NCBI GenBank assembly: GCA_051861545.1
Contig: JBIMKP010000006.1
Location: 67,881 to 131,880 of the forward strand
DNA from: CAISCU01 sp051861545
GTDB taxonomy: Bacteria > Bacteroidota > Bacteroidia > UKL13-3
Direction of reading: 5' to 3'
DNA length: 64,000 nt
The translations under genes were made by a program, and so were the position numbers. Under the pieces are notes generated by a model, which was given only the letters and a program-made list of their open reading frames with translations, was not told the DNA's origin and did not search any database. This document shows positions 19,386 to 28,431 of the stretch, in pieces. The first letter of the stretch is position 1. Every line of letters starts with the position of its first letter.

Positions 19386-20000
19386 ATGTTTTCAACTCAT
19401 ATTTTTGATATCATATTCAAACTAATTAGTTTACTTATAGGTATATTAAGTATTCTAATTCTTATGAACCATAATGACAATGCACCTTACACATTTATTT
19501 TTTCTATCATTTTCTCCATCATCCTATACTTAGGAATTTTCAGAACTATTGCGAGTTTGTTGTACGCAAGGTTTTATTTAAAAATGGAGCTCAATTTTTT
19601 TCAAGCCAAAGAATTAAACAAAGCTCTTTCTCCAATATTTACATTAGGAAATAAATGGCTTCCTTTAACAGAAATCAAAGAAATTGAAGCTGATTATAAA
19701 TACGAAACTGCTTTGAAAATCATTGAAAACTGGAAGCAAAAACAGAAATCAGAACAACAAAAAATTAAACAAAACTTTAATGAAGCCAGTTTAAAAACAA
19801 AAGTCCTAAGCATCATCATGTATGGACTTGTTTTATATGTTTTCGTAGCTGTTTTTATGCAGTGGTATCCCATGAATTTGTTGAATGAATTTTATATGAA
19901 TTTGTTCAATACCAATGAATATTATCCCATGTTAAATGGTATGATTACTGCATTGCCAATTATTTTGATTTTTAAAATGATAGATAAAAATATCAGCTAA
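19386..20000 (+). CDS. Four-helix membrane protein of unknown function
   Basis: 204 residues. Two hydrophobic segments lie near the N-terminus (about 5-28 and 35-60), then a charged cytoplasmic-type loop with a Lys/Gln-rich helix (about 110-135), and two more hydrophobic segments (about 140-160 and 180-200). No family recognised. It is packed between the aminotransferase (2 bp) and the TauE/SafE-like transporter (0 bp), so it is co-transcribed with both; a link to export of the same metabolite is only a guess. Confidence 0.7.
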   Translation: MFSTHIFDIIFKLISLLIGILSILILMNHNDNAPYTFIFSIIFSIILYLGIFRTIASLLYARFYLKMELNFFQAKELNKALSPIFTLGNKWLPLTEIKEIEADYKYETALKIIENWKQKQKSEQQKIKQNFNEASLKTKVLSIIMYGLVLYVFVAVFMQWYPMNLLNEFYMNLFNTNEYYPMLNGMITALPIILIFKMIDKNIS

Positions 20001-20795
20001 ATGTTAGAGCAATTTACTTTTGCCGAATACTCCTTGTTAAGTTTGCTTTTATTGGCTCTTCTTGCATTTATAGCGGGTTTCATCGATGCTGTAGTTGGTG
20101 GTGGTGGATTGATACAATTACCTGCTCTACTCATTCAGTTTCCGCAAAGCAATTTACCAACCCTTTTCGGGACCAATAAAATCGCTGCTTTATCAGGAAC
20201 AGTAATAGCTGCTATTCAATACGCTAAAAAGGTAAAATTCAATTTAGCTTTATTGCTTATTATTTCACTTTTTGCTTATCTAGCCTCGGGTGCCGGGGCA
20301 AAAATTGTGAGTTTGTTAGATGTGAAAATGCTGAAACCAATCATACTTGTCATACTGATAGTTATAGCCATTTATACTATTTTTAAGAAGGATTTAGGTT
20401 CAATTCAACTGAAACAAATCAGCCTAAAAAAGCAAATGATTTACGGCTCTTTAATTGGAATTGTTGTTGGATTTTATGATGGATTCTTTGGTCCAGGAAC
20501 TGGCAGTTTTTTGGTATTAGGATTTGTTTTGTTTTTGGGAATGGATTTTATGCATGCTTCGGCTTATGCGAAAATTGTAAATTGTATTACCAATTTATCT
20601 GCTTTGGTTGTATTTATTAATCAAGGAAATTACTTGTTAAACATAGCAGTTTTAATGGGCGTTTCAAATATTTTGGGAAGTTATTTAGGCAGCCACATGG
20701 CCATTAAAAAAGGAAATGCCTTCATCAGAAACATCTTTATTTTTATTGTTATGCTGATGATTATTCGGTATGCTTACGATGTTTTTATCAAATAA
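20001..20795 (+). CDS. TauE/SafE (TSUP) family transporter
   Basis: 264 residues, about eight hydrophobic helices. The N-terminal GFIDAVVGGGGLIQLPAL and the mid-protein repeat GFYDGFFGPGTGSFLV are the paired signature of the TSUP family, whose members move sulfite, sulfoacetate or other small anions across the inner membrane. The substrate is not predictable here. It starts immediately after the previous stop codon, the third gene of the operon. Confidence 0.88.
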   Translation: MLEQFTFAEYSLLSLLLLALLAFIAGFIDAVVGGGGLIQLPALLIQFPQSNLPTLFGTNKIAALSGTVIAAIQYAKKVKFNLALLLIISLFAYLASGAGAKIVSLLDVKMLKPIILVILIVIAIYTIFKKDLGSIQLKQISLKKQMIYGSLIGIVVGFYDGFFGPGTGSFLVLGFVLFLGMDFMHASAYAKIVNCITNLSALVVFINQGNYLLNIAVLMGVSNILGSYLGSHMAIKKGNAFIRNIFIFIVMLMIIRYAYDVFIK

Positions 20796-20904
20796 TAAAA
20801 TGATTGAAAATCTAAGCCTAAAAATTTGGCAAGAAACCATTTTAAATTCTAATATTTGTCAATAAACAAACTAAGTAATAATTTGCCCTTTAAATCAAAA
20901 TCCT

Positions 20905-21363
20905 ATGGCTTTACCAAATATTTTTTCAAAAGAAGTGAATGAACAAATCATTCAAAGAATCAACTCATTAACACCAGAAACACAAGCCAAGTGGGGAACT
21001 ATGAATGTGGCACAAATGTTGGCACATTGTAATGTTACTTATGAAATGGCTTATGAAAATAAACATCCTAAACCCAATTTTTTAATGAAATTCATTTTGA
21101 AATCATTCATTAAAAACGTGGTGGTGAGTGAAAAAGAATATGCACAAAATAGCAGAACAGCACCAGCCTTTTTAATCACAGACGCCAGAATTTTTGAAGC
21201 AGAAAAAAGTAGATTGATAGCTTATCTGCAAAAGACAGCAGAGTTAGGAGCCAATTATTTTGAAGGCAAAGAATCACACTCCTTCGGACCATTAAACAAA
21301 ACCGAATGGAACAATATGTTCTACAAACACATAGATCATCATCTAAAACAATTTGGAGTTTAA
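20905..21363 (+). CDS. DUF1569 (DinB-like) protein
   Basis: 152 residues. LTPETQAKWGTMNVAQMLAH followed by a C-terminal HIDHHLKQFG gives the conserved histidines of DUF1569, a member of the DinB/YfiT metal-binding four-helix superfamily. Function is unknown; relatives include thiol S-transferases. It is a single gene closed by a strong terminator. Confidence 0.82.
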   Translation: MALPNIFSKEVNEQIIQRINSLTPETQAKWGTMNVAQMLAHCNVTYEMAYENKHPKPNFLMKFILKSFIKNVVVSEKEYAQNSRTAPAFLITDARIFEAEKSRLIAYLQKTAELGANYFEGKESHSFGPLNKTEWNNMFYKHIDHHLKQFGV

Positions 21364-21379
21364 TTCAAGAATAATTAAA

Positions 21380-21414
21380 AAAAGGGGAATTCTCGGTATG
21401 AGAATTCCCCTTTT
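21380..21414 (+). terminator. Terminator after the DUF1569 gene
   Basis: Perfect 15-bp stem AAAAGGGGAATTCTC / GAGAATTCCCCTTTT with loop GGTAT. It has A and T runs on both sides, so could serve both strands. Confidence 0.88.
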
Positions 21415-21488
21415 AATTTATTCGTTTAGAATAACTGAAGACCATTTTAAAATCTTCTTTATTTCAATAATTTCACTAACTTCTCAAA

Positions 21489-21523
21489 TCTGCCAGTAGC
21501 CAGCAGCAAGATGCCAGAGGCCC
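21489..21523 (-). repeat. TGGCNNC heptamer array, copy 1
   Basis: On the minus strand five 7-bp units read GGGCCTC, TGGCATC, TTGCTGC, TGGCTAC, TGGCAGA. The array lies 2 bp beyond the stop codon of the diheme peroxidase gene. Same family as the arrays at 59788-60642 and 63273-63460. Confidence 0.8.
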
Positions 21524-21525
21524 AC

Positions 21526-22593
21526 TTATTTCAGTTCCGCCAACTCCTTCGGAGCTGTTTTCATATCTTCAGGAATATCAGCAGTTAAAGCATCCAAGAA
21601 AGTGATGATTGAACTAACTTCTGCATCAGTTAAATCTTTATTCAACTGAGTTTTTCCCATTACTTTAATAGCTTTTGATAATTCAGCTACTGAACCATCA
21701 TGGAAATAAGGAGCAGTTTTAGTGATGTTTCTTAAAGATGGAACCTTGAATACATCTTTATCAGCTTCATTTTTAGTTAAAGCCATTTTACCTAAATCTT
21801 TGGTGCTGCTACCTGTTAAAGCATGGTAATCATTAATTAAACCAAACTTCATAAACTGAGTACCTCCTAATAAAGCACCACTATGACAAGCCGTACATCC
21901 AGAATTGATGAAGGTGGTCATACCAGCTTTTTCTTCTTTTGATAAAGCTTCTGTATTACCTTTCAAATAATCATCAAATTTAGACGGTGTGATTAATTTT
22001 CTTTCGAAAGCAGCAATTGCTTTGGTCATGTTATCGTAAGTAATAGCTTCTTTATCGTTAGGAAAGGCAGCTTTAAAAGCAGTTTGATAACCTTCCACTT
22101 TTGATAATTTATCTACACAGAACTTTTTATCAGGAAGAGCCATTTCAACCGGATTTAAAACTGGACCACCAGCTTGTTCTTCTACATCTTTTGCCCTTCC
22201 ATCCCAGAATTGAGCAATGTGTAAAGCTGCATTAAATACAGTTGGGGAGTTTCTATCACCATTTTTACCTGCATCACCAGGAGAAGTTGGTTTATTATCG
22301 ACACCAAAAGTGGCTAAGTTGTGACAAGAATTACAGCTATTATTACCTGTTTTAGATAAACGAGTGTCGAAATACAACATCCTACCTAATTTCACTTTTT
22401 CATCACTGATTGGATTTTCAGGATTTTCGGCAACTGTAGGCAGAGTTTTAAAAACACCTTGTGCTTGTGCTAATAAATCTTGCTCAGCTTTTGCCTCTTC
22501 AGCACTCATTTTTGCTTTACCAGAATTGTCGCTTGAGCATGAGTACCAAACTGATGCAGCAACAAAACCTCCTAAAATTAAATACTTCTTCAT
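21526..22593 (-). CDS. Diheme cytochrome c peroxidase (lipoprotein)
   Basis: 355 residues of the MauG/cytochrome c peroxidase family. The N-terminus ends in the lipobox VWYSC, so it is probably a lipoprotein in the cell envelope. Two heme c attachment sites are visible, CNSCH (about residue 86) and CTACH (about residue 234), with QFMKFGLINDYHAL after the second. Conserved FDTRLSKTGNNSCNSC, GDRNSPTVFNAALH and FKVPSLRNITKTAPYFHDGS agree. These enzymes reduce hydrogen peroxide to water using electrons from small cytochromes. No biogenesis genes are adjacent. Confidence 0.93.
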   Translation of the reverse strand: MKKYLILGGFVAASVWYSCSSDNSGKAKMSAEEAKAEQDLLAQAQGVFKTLPTVAENPENPISDEKVKLGRMLYFDTRLSKTGNNSCNSCHNLATFGVDNKPTSPGDAGKNGDRNSPTVFNAALHIAQFWDGRAKDVEEQAGGPVLNPVEMALPDKKFCVDKLSKVEGYQTAFKAAFPNDKEAITYDNMTKAIAAFERKLITPSKFDDYLKGNTEALSKEEKAGMTTFINSGCTACHSGALLGGTQFMKFGLINDYHALTGSSTKDLGKMALTKNEADKDVFKVPSLRNITKTAPYFHDGSVAELSKAIKVMGKTQLNKDLTDAEVSSIITFLDALTADIPEDMKTAPKELAELK

Positions 22594-22726
22594 ATTAATT
22601 ACATTTACTAATTACATATTTATAACAAACTAATAACAAATTGTTTGATTTTGGTAATATTTTGAGTGAATATTCTTTTAAGAGCTTGAAAAGAGACCAA
22701 ATAAAATCACACCTTAAGAGATTAGT

Positions 22727-23182
22727 TTATTTAATCTGTTCTTTAAATCCAATTTGTAGCATCATTTTTTCGATATCTAATGGGTCTTTTGAAAGCTTTA
22801 TTGTAAAATCTAAATCTTGAAAGGATTCAACCCAACTAAATTCTGACTCAAAATTAGGTTCTGATATATCACCAAAAAATCTAAATGCCATAGTTGTATG
22901 AATAAATGGTCTCATTTTAGCTGTTAAAAAGAAACATGTTTTCCTATCTTTTCTAGCTAATGAAAAATAGTTTATACCTAATTTTTCAATTAAATCTTTA
23001 ATAAAAAAAAGTCTGCCTTCGAACAAAAAGTTTAATTCATTCTTGCTATTTTCATCAATCTCATCATCAATAAAATATAGTAAGCTTTCATTCTTGGCTT
23101 TGTTTACATGTAGTTTAAACAATGGGAATGTTATTGTAATCCAGCCTTCCTTTGAATAATTTATTTCAGTTTTGAATTTCAT
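22727..23182 (-). CDS. Hypothetical protein
   Basis: 151 residues, family not recognised. No signal peptide or membrane segment. The chain alternates beta-strand-like hydrophobic stretches (GWITITFPLFKLHVN, TCFFLTAKM, TMAFRFFGDI) with charged turns. It stands alone between the peroxidase and a repeat-containing gap, with a low-GC make-up like the other unknown gene at 23828. It could be an accessory gene. Confidence 0.6.
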   Translation of the reverse strand: MKFKTEINYSKEGWITITFPLFKLHVNKAKNESLLYFIDDEIDENSKNELNFLFEGRLFFIKDLIEKLGINYFSLARKDRKTCFFLTAKMRPFIHTTMAFRFFGDISEPNFESEFSWVESFQDLDFTIKLSKDPLDIEKMMLQIGFKEQIK

Positions 23183-23827
23183 GGAATGAGTTTGAAATGA
23201 CAGTTTTTTGAAAATTCTCTATTTATTTTATGAATATCCGCATTTTTACCACCAATAATATTTTATAAATCTGGTGAATGTTTTTAGAAACATTTTAAAA
23301 AGCAGTTTGGTGTTAAATTGTTCTTTTTTATGAAATTCAAGACCCCGAAGGTGGTCTCATGTTTATAGAAAACTTCTTTAAATGAATCTCCCAAAGCACT
23401 GCAAACGCGGACCTTTGGTCCGCGTTTGCAGTGCTTTGGGAGGGGGTGTTCTATACTTTTTATTTTCTATAATCATGTCATCCCTTCTGGATTTTAAAGA
23501 ATTTCAAATTAGAACATGTTTTGATTCTAATACATCTTTTAAGTTTGAGTATATCGAGAAATCATTTGCTTTAAAGCCTAGAAAGGTTTGTAAAACAAAT
23601 TTTTAGGTAAAGTAGTGGATAATCGCAATTTATTTTTACTTATTTGGTTACACAAAAAGTAAGCTATTTCAATTAATCTTAGATGCTTGATTAAAGCTGG
23701 CATCAGGAGTAATTAACTCAATTTCCCTATTCAGTCAAAAAATAAATTAGAAAACCCTAGATATCTTTACTTCAATCTACCAAGTAATTACCATTAGCTT
23801 CATTTACTTGATCTTTTTACTTTCCTC
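23183..23827. other. Intergenic region with inverted repeats and no convincing gene
   Basis: 645 bp between two divergently placed unknown genes that both point left. It holds the imperfect hairpin AGACCCC/GTGGTCT at 23340-23357 and the long perfect hairpin at 23388-23442. Short reading frames here have no recognisable product. Confidence 0.6.
23388..23442. repeat. Perfect 26-bp inverted repeat with 3-nt loop
   Basis: The left arm 23388-23413 (begins CTCCCAAAGCACTGC, ends CGCGGACC) is exactly complementary to the right arm 23417-23442, separated only by TTT. The arms are clearly more GC-rich than the surrounding DNA. There is no T run after it and it is followed by GGGG, so it is not a classical terminator. 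Confidence 0.9.
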
Positions 23828-24370
23828 TCATCGAAAAAATTGGACTTTCAAAGTCATGATAATAAAAGCTAAAATCAAGAAAAAAATTACCCTAATAGGT
23901 AAGTGATAAACTTGCTTGATAATGATTAAACGTAAAACTAGAGCAACAGAATCAAATGCTAGAACGTCAATTGATGGAACACCCCCCAATCCAACAACGT
24001 ACCCACCTTTCAAAAAAGCCAGTTTATATAACCAAAAAATTAGCTCGAAAATTAAAATAACATTGCCAATTTTCTTCGAAGACATTAAAAATCCTAAGCT
24101 CAAAAAAATCAAAGATGAAAAACTGAAAAGAATATTCTCTTTAGAAAATATTGGTTCAGAAGCTGACATGCAACCCCAATTATGATTATAATCCAAGTTT
24201 GTTAAAAAGCCGAAAAGAGTCCAACATAAGAGAATCCCAAAAACAGTTCTTTGCTCACAAAGTCTATTAAACCATTTTTCCTCTGAGTATTTCAATCTCA
24301 ATAGCCAACCTAATGAGCTTAAAATTCCAAATAAAATAAAAATCGGCATCAAGTTATATAATGCATCCAT
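23828..24370 (-). CDS. Hypothetical multi-pass membrane protein
   Basis: 180 residues with five or so hydrophobic segments (about 5-25, 45-62, 82-100, 105-122, 150-178). A loop after the second segment contains HNWGCMSASEP. No family recognised. It lies between a repeat-rich gap and the pullulanase gene (50 bp further left) on the same strand. It may be a recently acquired orphan. Confidence 0.6.
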   Translation of the reverse strand: MDALYNLMPIFILFGILSSLGWLLRLKYSEEKWFNRLCEQRTVFGILLCWTLFGFLTNLDYNHNWGCMSASEPIFSKENILFSFSSLIFLSLGFLMSSKKIGNVILIFELIFWLYKLAFLKGGYVVGLGGVPSIDVLAFDSVALVLRLIIIKQVYHLPIRVIFFLILAFIIMTLKVQFFR

Positions 24371-24420
24371 ATTACAATACAGCTTCCATGAATTAAGCGA
24401 AAAATCCTGTTATCGCTCCC

Positions 24421-27159
24421 TTACTCCTTCACAAAAATCATCAATGATTTGGCTTCTAAAGCAGGTGCCACTCCAGTAGAGTTCATTAGCAGTTTGTTCA
24501 AATCACCCAATAATTCTTTGTTGCTAGAAATTTTCAACTTCCATCCTATGCCCATTGGTAAGTTTGTAAATGTATTCACTTTTGAATCTGCATTAATAAT
24601 CACCAACACTTTTTCATCAATCATATAAGCCAATTGGGCAGGATTTGGACAATGGAAGAACAAAATATTCGGTTTTTTATCAGAAACTTGAAATGATGGC
24701 AATTGAAATAAAACCTCTTTTCTGAAATTCATCATATTGGTCCAGAAATCTTTCATTCCTTTAAAGTCAGAATTACCATAAGGTTTCACGGGATCTTTAG
24801 AATTTCCTTTTCCAATATTATCCCAAATAAATTGATTGGCAGTTCTTACATTATAAGTATCTCTTTTACCATGGAAATACAATTTTCCTGATGGAATTTC
24901 TTTCACAATTTCTTCTAACGGAGCTAATCCTTTACTTCTCATAAACTCAGATCCACCATGCAAAACAATTGGACCTGGAGTTGTGAATAATAAAGCAGCT
25001 GCAATTTTATAAGCACCTTCATCAACTCCAAATCTACCATCCCAATTAGTTAGGGCGAATTGATCTGATAATGCAAAATTATCGTGAATATCTAAGTAGT
25101 TTATGGCGCTGTTGATGTTTTTCTGAGTTGGGAATCCGCAGCTCAATCCTTTTTTCACATCATTAATCAATTCAAAATTTCCACCAGCCCAACCGCGGTC
25201 TTTAGCTGGATCTTTTAATTCGAAAACCGGACCTTTATATGTATTTCTTGTATCATCATTAAAGTAACAAATAGGAGCATCTTCTTTGTACCAATGCCAA
25301 TCGGGATTGTTGTTATAAGCAGGGTCATTGCTATCAATCCAAGGTTCTCCATAAATAATAATGTCTTTTGGTAAAGCTGCTTTTAAAGCCAATAATGTTT
25401 GTTGATCGGTTTGTCCTGCTAAGTCAATTCTAAAACCATCAATTCCAAATTCTTCAATAAAATGTTTGCACTGGTCGGTAATCCATCTTTGCACCATGTA
25501 ACGGTTTTCACTTTTGGTTTCATTACCATAAGCACCAATATGTTCTAGGTTTTTGGTTCTGTAATAATATTGTTTATCTAAGGCATTAAAATGAAAAAGG
25601 TAATCTCTACCATCCATGTTTTCGGCAGTGTGATTGAAAACAAAATCTACAATAACAGCCATTCCTTCATTGTGAAAACTTTGAACCAAATCTCTGAATT
25701 GTTCACGCTCGGCACCTTCTTTTGTATTCTTTTGGCGATAACGCGTTTCTATGGCAAAACTGTGTGAAGTTCTATAACCCCAATCGTAGTTTTCTTTGGC
25801 AACACCTTGTTCAATCATATAAGGGTCGTTGGCAAATGCTTTTTCCCATTCATCTTTTGGCCAATGTAACATTTCTTGAACTGGCATTAAATGAACGGTA
25901 TTGATGCCTAAAGTTTTTAAGTAATCAAATCCAATGGCTTCTCCCCTCGTATTTTTTAAACCACTCATGTGCATGGCAGGAATTGTACCTTTCATTTCCT
26001 CAGGAACAGGAAGTAAATCAGTAAAATCTTGCACATGTACTTCATAAGCCATCACTTGTTCCATAGCAGGTCTTCCACCTTTTACAGGACCAGCAGGAAT
26101 TGTTTTTTTTGCCACCATACATTTTCCAAAACTATCATCACTCACTCTTGCATAAGGATCGCTAATATGAACAGGATGTGATTCAAAAAACGAATTTCCG
26201 GGTTCTTTATAACCATGAACAGTAAAATCGTACCACGTACCTTCTAAATTAGAAAACAATTTGGCTTCCCAAACACCATTTTCATCTACTCTCATGCCTA
26301 AAACATCATAAGGCATTTTATCGTTTTTAGATTTATATAAGTAAAGATTAACCTTTGTAGCTCTTGGTGAAAATATTCTGAAATAAGTCATTTTCCCATC
26401 AGCGCTTACATTCGCACCCAATTCTTTATCGCTTTTTAATTTGGCGAACCAAGGTTCAAAGCTCAATAATGTTTTTAATTTGAGTTTGGTATGTGTTAAA
26501 TAATAAACCCTTCTTTTATCGATAGTGCCAACTGGTGTAATTTTAAAATGATGATGAATTTGGTTTCCGATTGCCGATTTTTCTACCACAAAATTGGTAA
26601 TTGATTTTAGTGGAATCTTTTTCCCTTTTGAATCAGTTAATACAAAATCAACCAATCTCGTAACAGCATTTTTACCTTGTGTAAGACCTTTCACCCAAAC
26701 ATCAATAGAAGTATTCGATTCAATTCCTGCTTCTAAACTTAAAGGTTGAATACCTTTCATGAAAACCAAATTGCCACCATCGGTATTGCTTGCACCAGCA
26801 GGTGGATCGAGCCATTTGCCGTCATTCACTCTATATTTAAAACTAGAACCCGGTTTCACTTTATCAAATTCTTTGTTATTAATTCCTAATTGCCAAATAC
26901 CATTTCCGCTTGATTGCAGCATCCAGATTCTATTGTCCATGTTTTGATCCCAGTTTCTAAATGAACCTGTTACACTAACATTCTTTATAGCACTTAAACC
27001 ATAAAGTGATTCAGAAAAAACGAAATACAAACTATCACCAATTTGTTTGTGGCCTTGTTTGATTTCACTATCTGAAAACTGCGCATTAGATTGAAAACTA
27101 ACTAAGAGTAAAATTAAGATTAAAAGTCGGTTAAAAATCGACGAAAATTCCTTTGGCAT
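24421..27159 (-). CDS. pulA: Secreted GH13 pullulanase-like alpha-glucan debranching enzyme
   Basis: 912 residues. A signal peptide (LILILLLVSFQSNAQ) is followed by starch-binding/E-set domains (to about 380, including a CBM48-like FRIFSPRATKVNLYLYKS) and a GH13 barrel. The four GH13 regions are visible: VIVDFVFNHT, GFRIDLAGQTD (nucleophile Asp), IIYGEPWID (acid/base Glu) and NYLDIHDNF. The pullulanase marker usually written YNWGYDP reads YDWGYRT, so specificity for alpha-1,6 bonds is likely but not certain; amylopullulanase or glycogen-debranching activity is possible. It would act in the periplasm or on the surface. No SusCD pair is nearby. Confidence 0.87.
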   Translation of the reverse strand: MPKEFSSIFNRLLILILLLVSFQSNAQFSDSEIKQGHKQIGDSLYFVFSESLYGLSAIKNVSVTGSFRNWDQNMDNRIWMLQSSGNGIWQLGINNKEFDKVKPGSSFKYRVNDGKWLDPPAGASNTDGGNLVFMKGIQPLSLEAGIESNTSIDVWVKGLTQGKNAVTRLVDFVLTDSKGKKIPLKSITNFVVEKSAIGNQIHHHFKITPVGTIDKRRVYYLTHTKLKLKTLLSFEPWFAKLKSDKELGANVSADGKMTYFRIFSPRATKVNLYLYKSKNDKMPYDVLGMRVDENGVWEAKLFSNLEGTWYDFTVHGYKEPGNSFFESHPVHISDPYARVSDDSFGKCMVAKKTIPAGPVKGGRPAMEQVMAYEVHVQDFTDLLPVPEEMKGTIPAMHMSGLKNTRGEAIGFDYLKTLGINTVHLMPVQEMLHWPKDEWEKAFANDPYMIEQGVAKENYDWGYRTSHSFAIETRYRQKNTKEGAEREQFRDLVQSFHNEGMAVIVDFVFNHTAENMDGRDYLFHFNALDKQYYYRTKNLEHIGAYGNETKSENRYMVQRWITDQCKHFIEEFGIDGFRIDLAGQTDQQTLLALKAALPKDIIIYGEPWIDSNDPAYNNNPDWHWYKEDAPICYFNDDTRNTYKGPVFELKDPAKDRGWAGGNFELINDVKKGLSCGFPTQKNINSAINYLDIHDNFALSDQFALTNWDGRFGVDEGAYKIAAALLFTTPGPIVLHGGSEFMRSKGLAPLEEIVKEIPSGKLYFHGKRDTYNVRTANQFIWDNIGKGNSKDPVKPYGNSDFKGMKDFWTNMMNFRKEVLFQLPSFQVSDKKPNILFFHCPNPAQLAYMIDEKVLVIINADSKVNTFTNLPMGIGWKLKISSNKELLGDLNKLLMNSTGVAPALEAKSLMIFVKE

Positions 27160-27280
27160 AAGGTTTGGGTTAATAGTTATATGAATAAATACTTCGAAAT
27201 GCTAATTAATCCGCAAAATAAGGAAAATCAATCATGTGGAGTATAAGTTTAGATGTTTAAATGTGTCAAAATAAGAAAAA

Positions 27281-27682
27281 ATGAAATCATTTTGGGAAAT
27301 TAGGATACTCTTGGTTGAAACTAACGAGAGTGTGATAAGGCTGGTTGAGAAGGCTATGTCGGAAAGTAGATTGAAACATTTCTTACGTTGGGTTAGAACG
27401 CCTCAAGATTTGGAATTTGAATTACAATTTAATACACCAGATTTGATTATTAGTGGCAGAAATATGGGTTTATTTTCAGCGATGGAAGTCTTACATCTAA
27501 ACGAACAATATGGCAACAAAGCGCCCTGTATTGTTATTACAACCAACAGAAACATAGAAATAGATACCGATTTAGCATTACATGGTGTTTACGAAATCTT
27601 CACCCAAGCTGAAATCAAACAGATGGTGAAAGAAATTGGGTTTTTAAAAGAACAATTACAATCACAAAAAATTACCGCATAA
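27281..27682 (+). CDS. Degenerate response-regulator receiver protein
   Basis: 133 residues with the beta-alpha pattern of a CheY-like receiver: IRILLVETNESVIRLVEKAM, then PDLIISGRNMGLFSAMEVL, then APCIVITTNRN. The key residues are altered: the acidic pair is reduced to E13-T14, the phospho-acceptor Asp is Gly59, and the switch Lys expected near residue 109 is Gln. It therefore should not be phosphorylated the normal way and probably acts as a pseudo-receiver binding a partner. No output domain. It starts 121 bp from the divergent pullulanase gene. Confidence 0.75.
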   Translation: MKSFWEIRILLVETNESVIRLVEKAMSESRLKHFLRWVRTPQDLEFELQFNTPDLIISGRNMGLFSAMEVLHLNEQYGNKAPCIVITTNRNIEIDTDLALHGVYEIFTQAEIKQMVKEIGFLKEQLQSQKITA

Positions 27683-27683
27683 C

Positions 27684-27771
27684 ACCGCGATAAATCGCGG
27701 TTCATGTAACACTGCGATTAATCGCAGTGATACGCGTTGGCAAAAGACACCGCGATAAATCGCGGTGCTAC
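27684..27771. repeat. REP-like cluster of three palindromes
   Basis: Three short GC-rich palindromes stand in the 160-bp gap before the ECF sigma gene: ACCGCGAT-AA-ATCGCGGT at 27684-27701, the perfect 20-mer CACTGCGATTAATCGCAGTG at 27710-27729, and CACCGCGATAAATCGCGGTG at 27748-27767. The third is flanked on its minus strand by GTAG (27771-27768) and the second on its plus strand by GTAA, recalling the GTAG head of REP elements mobilised by RAYT (TnpA-REP) transposases. No RAYT gene lies in the window. Confidence 0.75.
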
Positions 27772-27844
27772 AGGGAATTTTAAAAAAATTCCTATCTTGA
27801 TTAAACCTTTCTTCGGTTTGCTTATCTTATAACCGAGAACAAAC

Positions 27845-28408
27845 ATGGAAATCAATCAGGAACAGGAAATATTACTTCTTAATAAATTCAGGGATATAAA
27901 AACCCGAGAACTGGCTTTTGCTGAAATTCTGAAGCTGTTTCAAAAGCGTGTTTACTGGCATATCAGAAGAATTGTGATTAGTCACGATGATACCGATGAT
28001 GTGCTTCAAAATACTTTTATCAAAGTTTGGGAAAAACTCGCTGATTTCAGAGGTGATAGCAGACTTTATACCTGGCTTTTCAGAGTAGCTACCAACGAAT
28101 CTTTATTATTTCTTCAAAGAAAAAAAACAAACCTCAATATCAGTATGGAAGAGGTTCAGGAGCAATTGTGTGAAACTTTGAAAGCTGGTTCTTATTTCAA
28201 TGGAAATCGGGCTGAATTAATTTTGCAGGAAGCAATTTTACGTTTACCCGAAAAACAAAGATTGGTTTTTAACATGAAGTATTATGAGGAACTGAAATAT
28301 GAAGAAATGGAAGAAATTCTTGGAACTTCTGTTGGTGCATTAAAAGCTTCGTATCACCATGCCACAAAAAAAATTGAAGAATTTGTGAAGTTGAAATTAA
28401 ACGATTGA
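27845..28408 (+). CDS. ECF-type RNA polymerase sigma factor
   Basis: 187 residues of the sigma-70 ECF group. Region 2 is seen in DDTDDVLQNTFIKVWEKL and LYTWLFRVATNESL; region 4 in LPEKQRLVFNMKYYEEL and the helix-turn-helix EEMEEILGTSVGALKASYHHA. It is followed by a membrane protein and a periplasmic helical protein with which it forms an operon; such neighbours usually control the sigma factor in response to envelope conditions. Confidence 0.93.
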   Translation: MEINQEQEILLLNKFRDIKTRELAFAEILKLFQKRVYWHIRRIVISHDDTDDVLQNTFIKVWEKLADFRGDSRLYTWLFRVATNESLLFLQRKKTNLNISMEEVQEQLCETLKAGSYFNGNRAELILQEAILRLPEKQRLVFNMKYYEELKYEEMEEILGTSVGALKASYHHATKKIEEFVKLKLND

Positions 28409-28431
28409 TAAAAAAAAGCATCTTAAAAGAA

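Noticed and set aside
23382..23606. 74-codon frame in the gap
   Set aside because: Its first third translates the perfect inverted repeat and the rest resembles no protein; more likely a chance frame.
23916..24185. 89-codon plus-strand frame
   Set aside because: Antisense shadow of the membrane protein at 23828-24370; low-complexity Lys-rich product.
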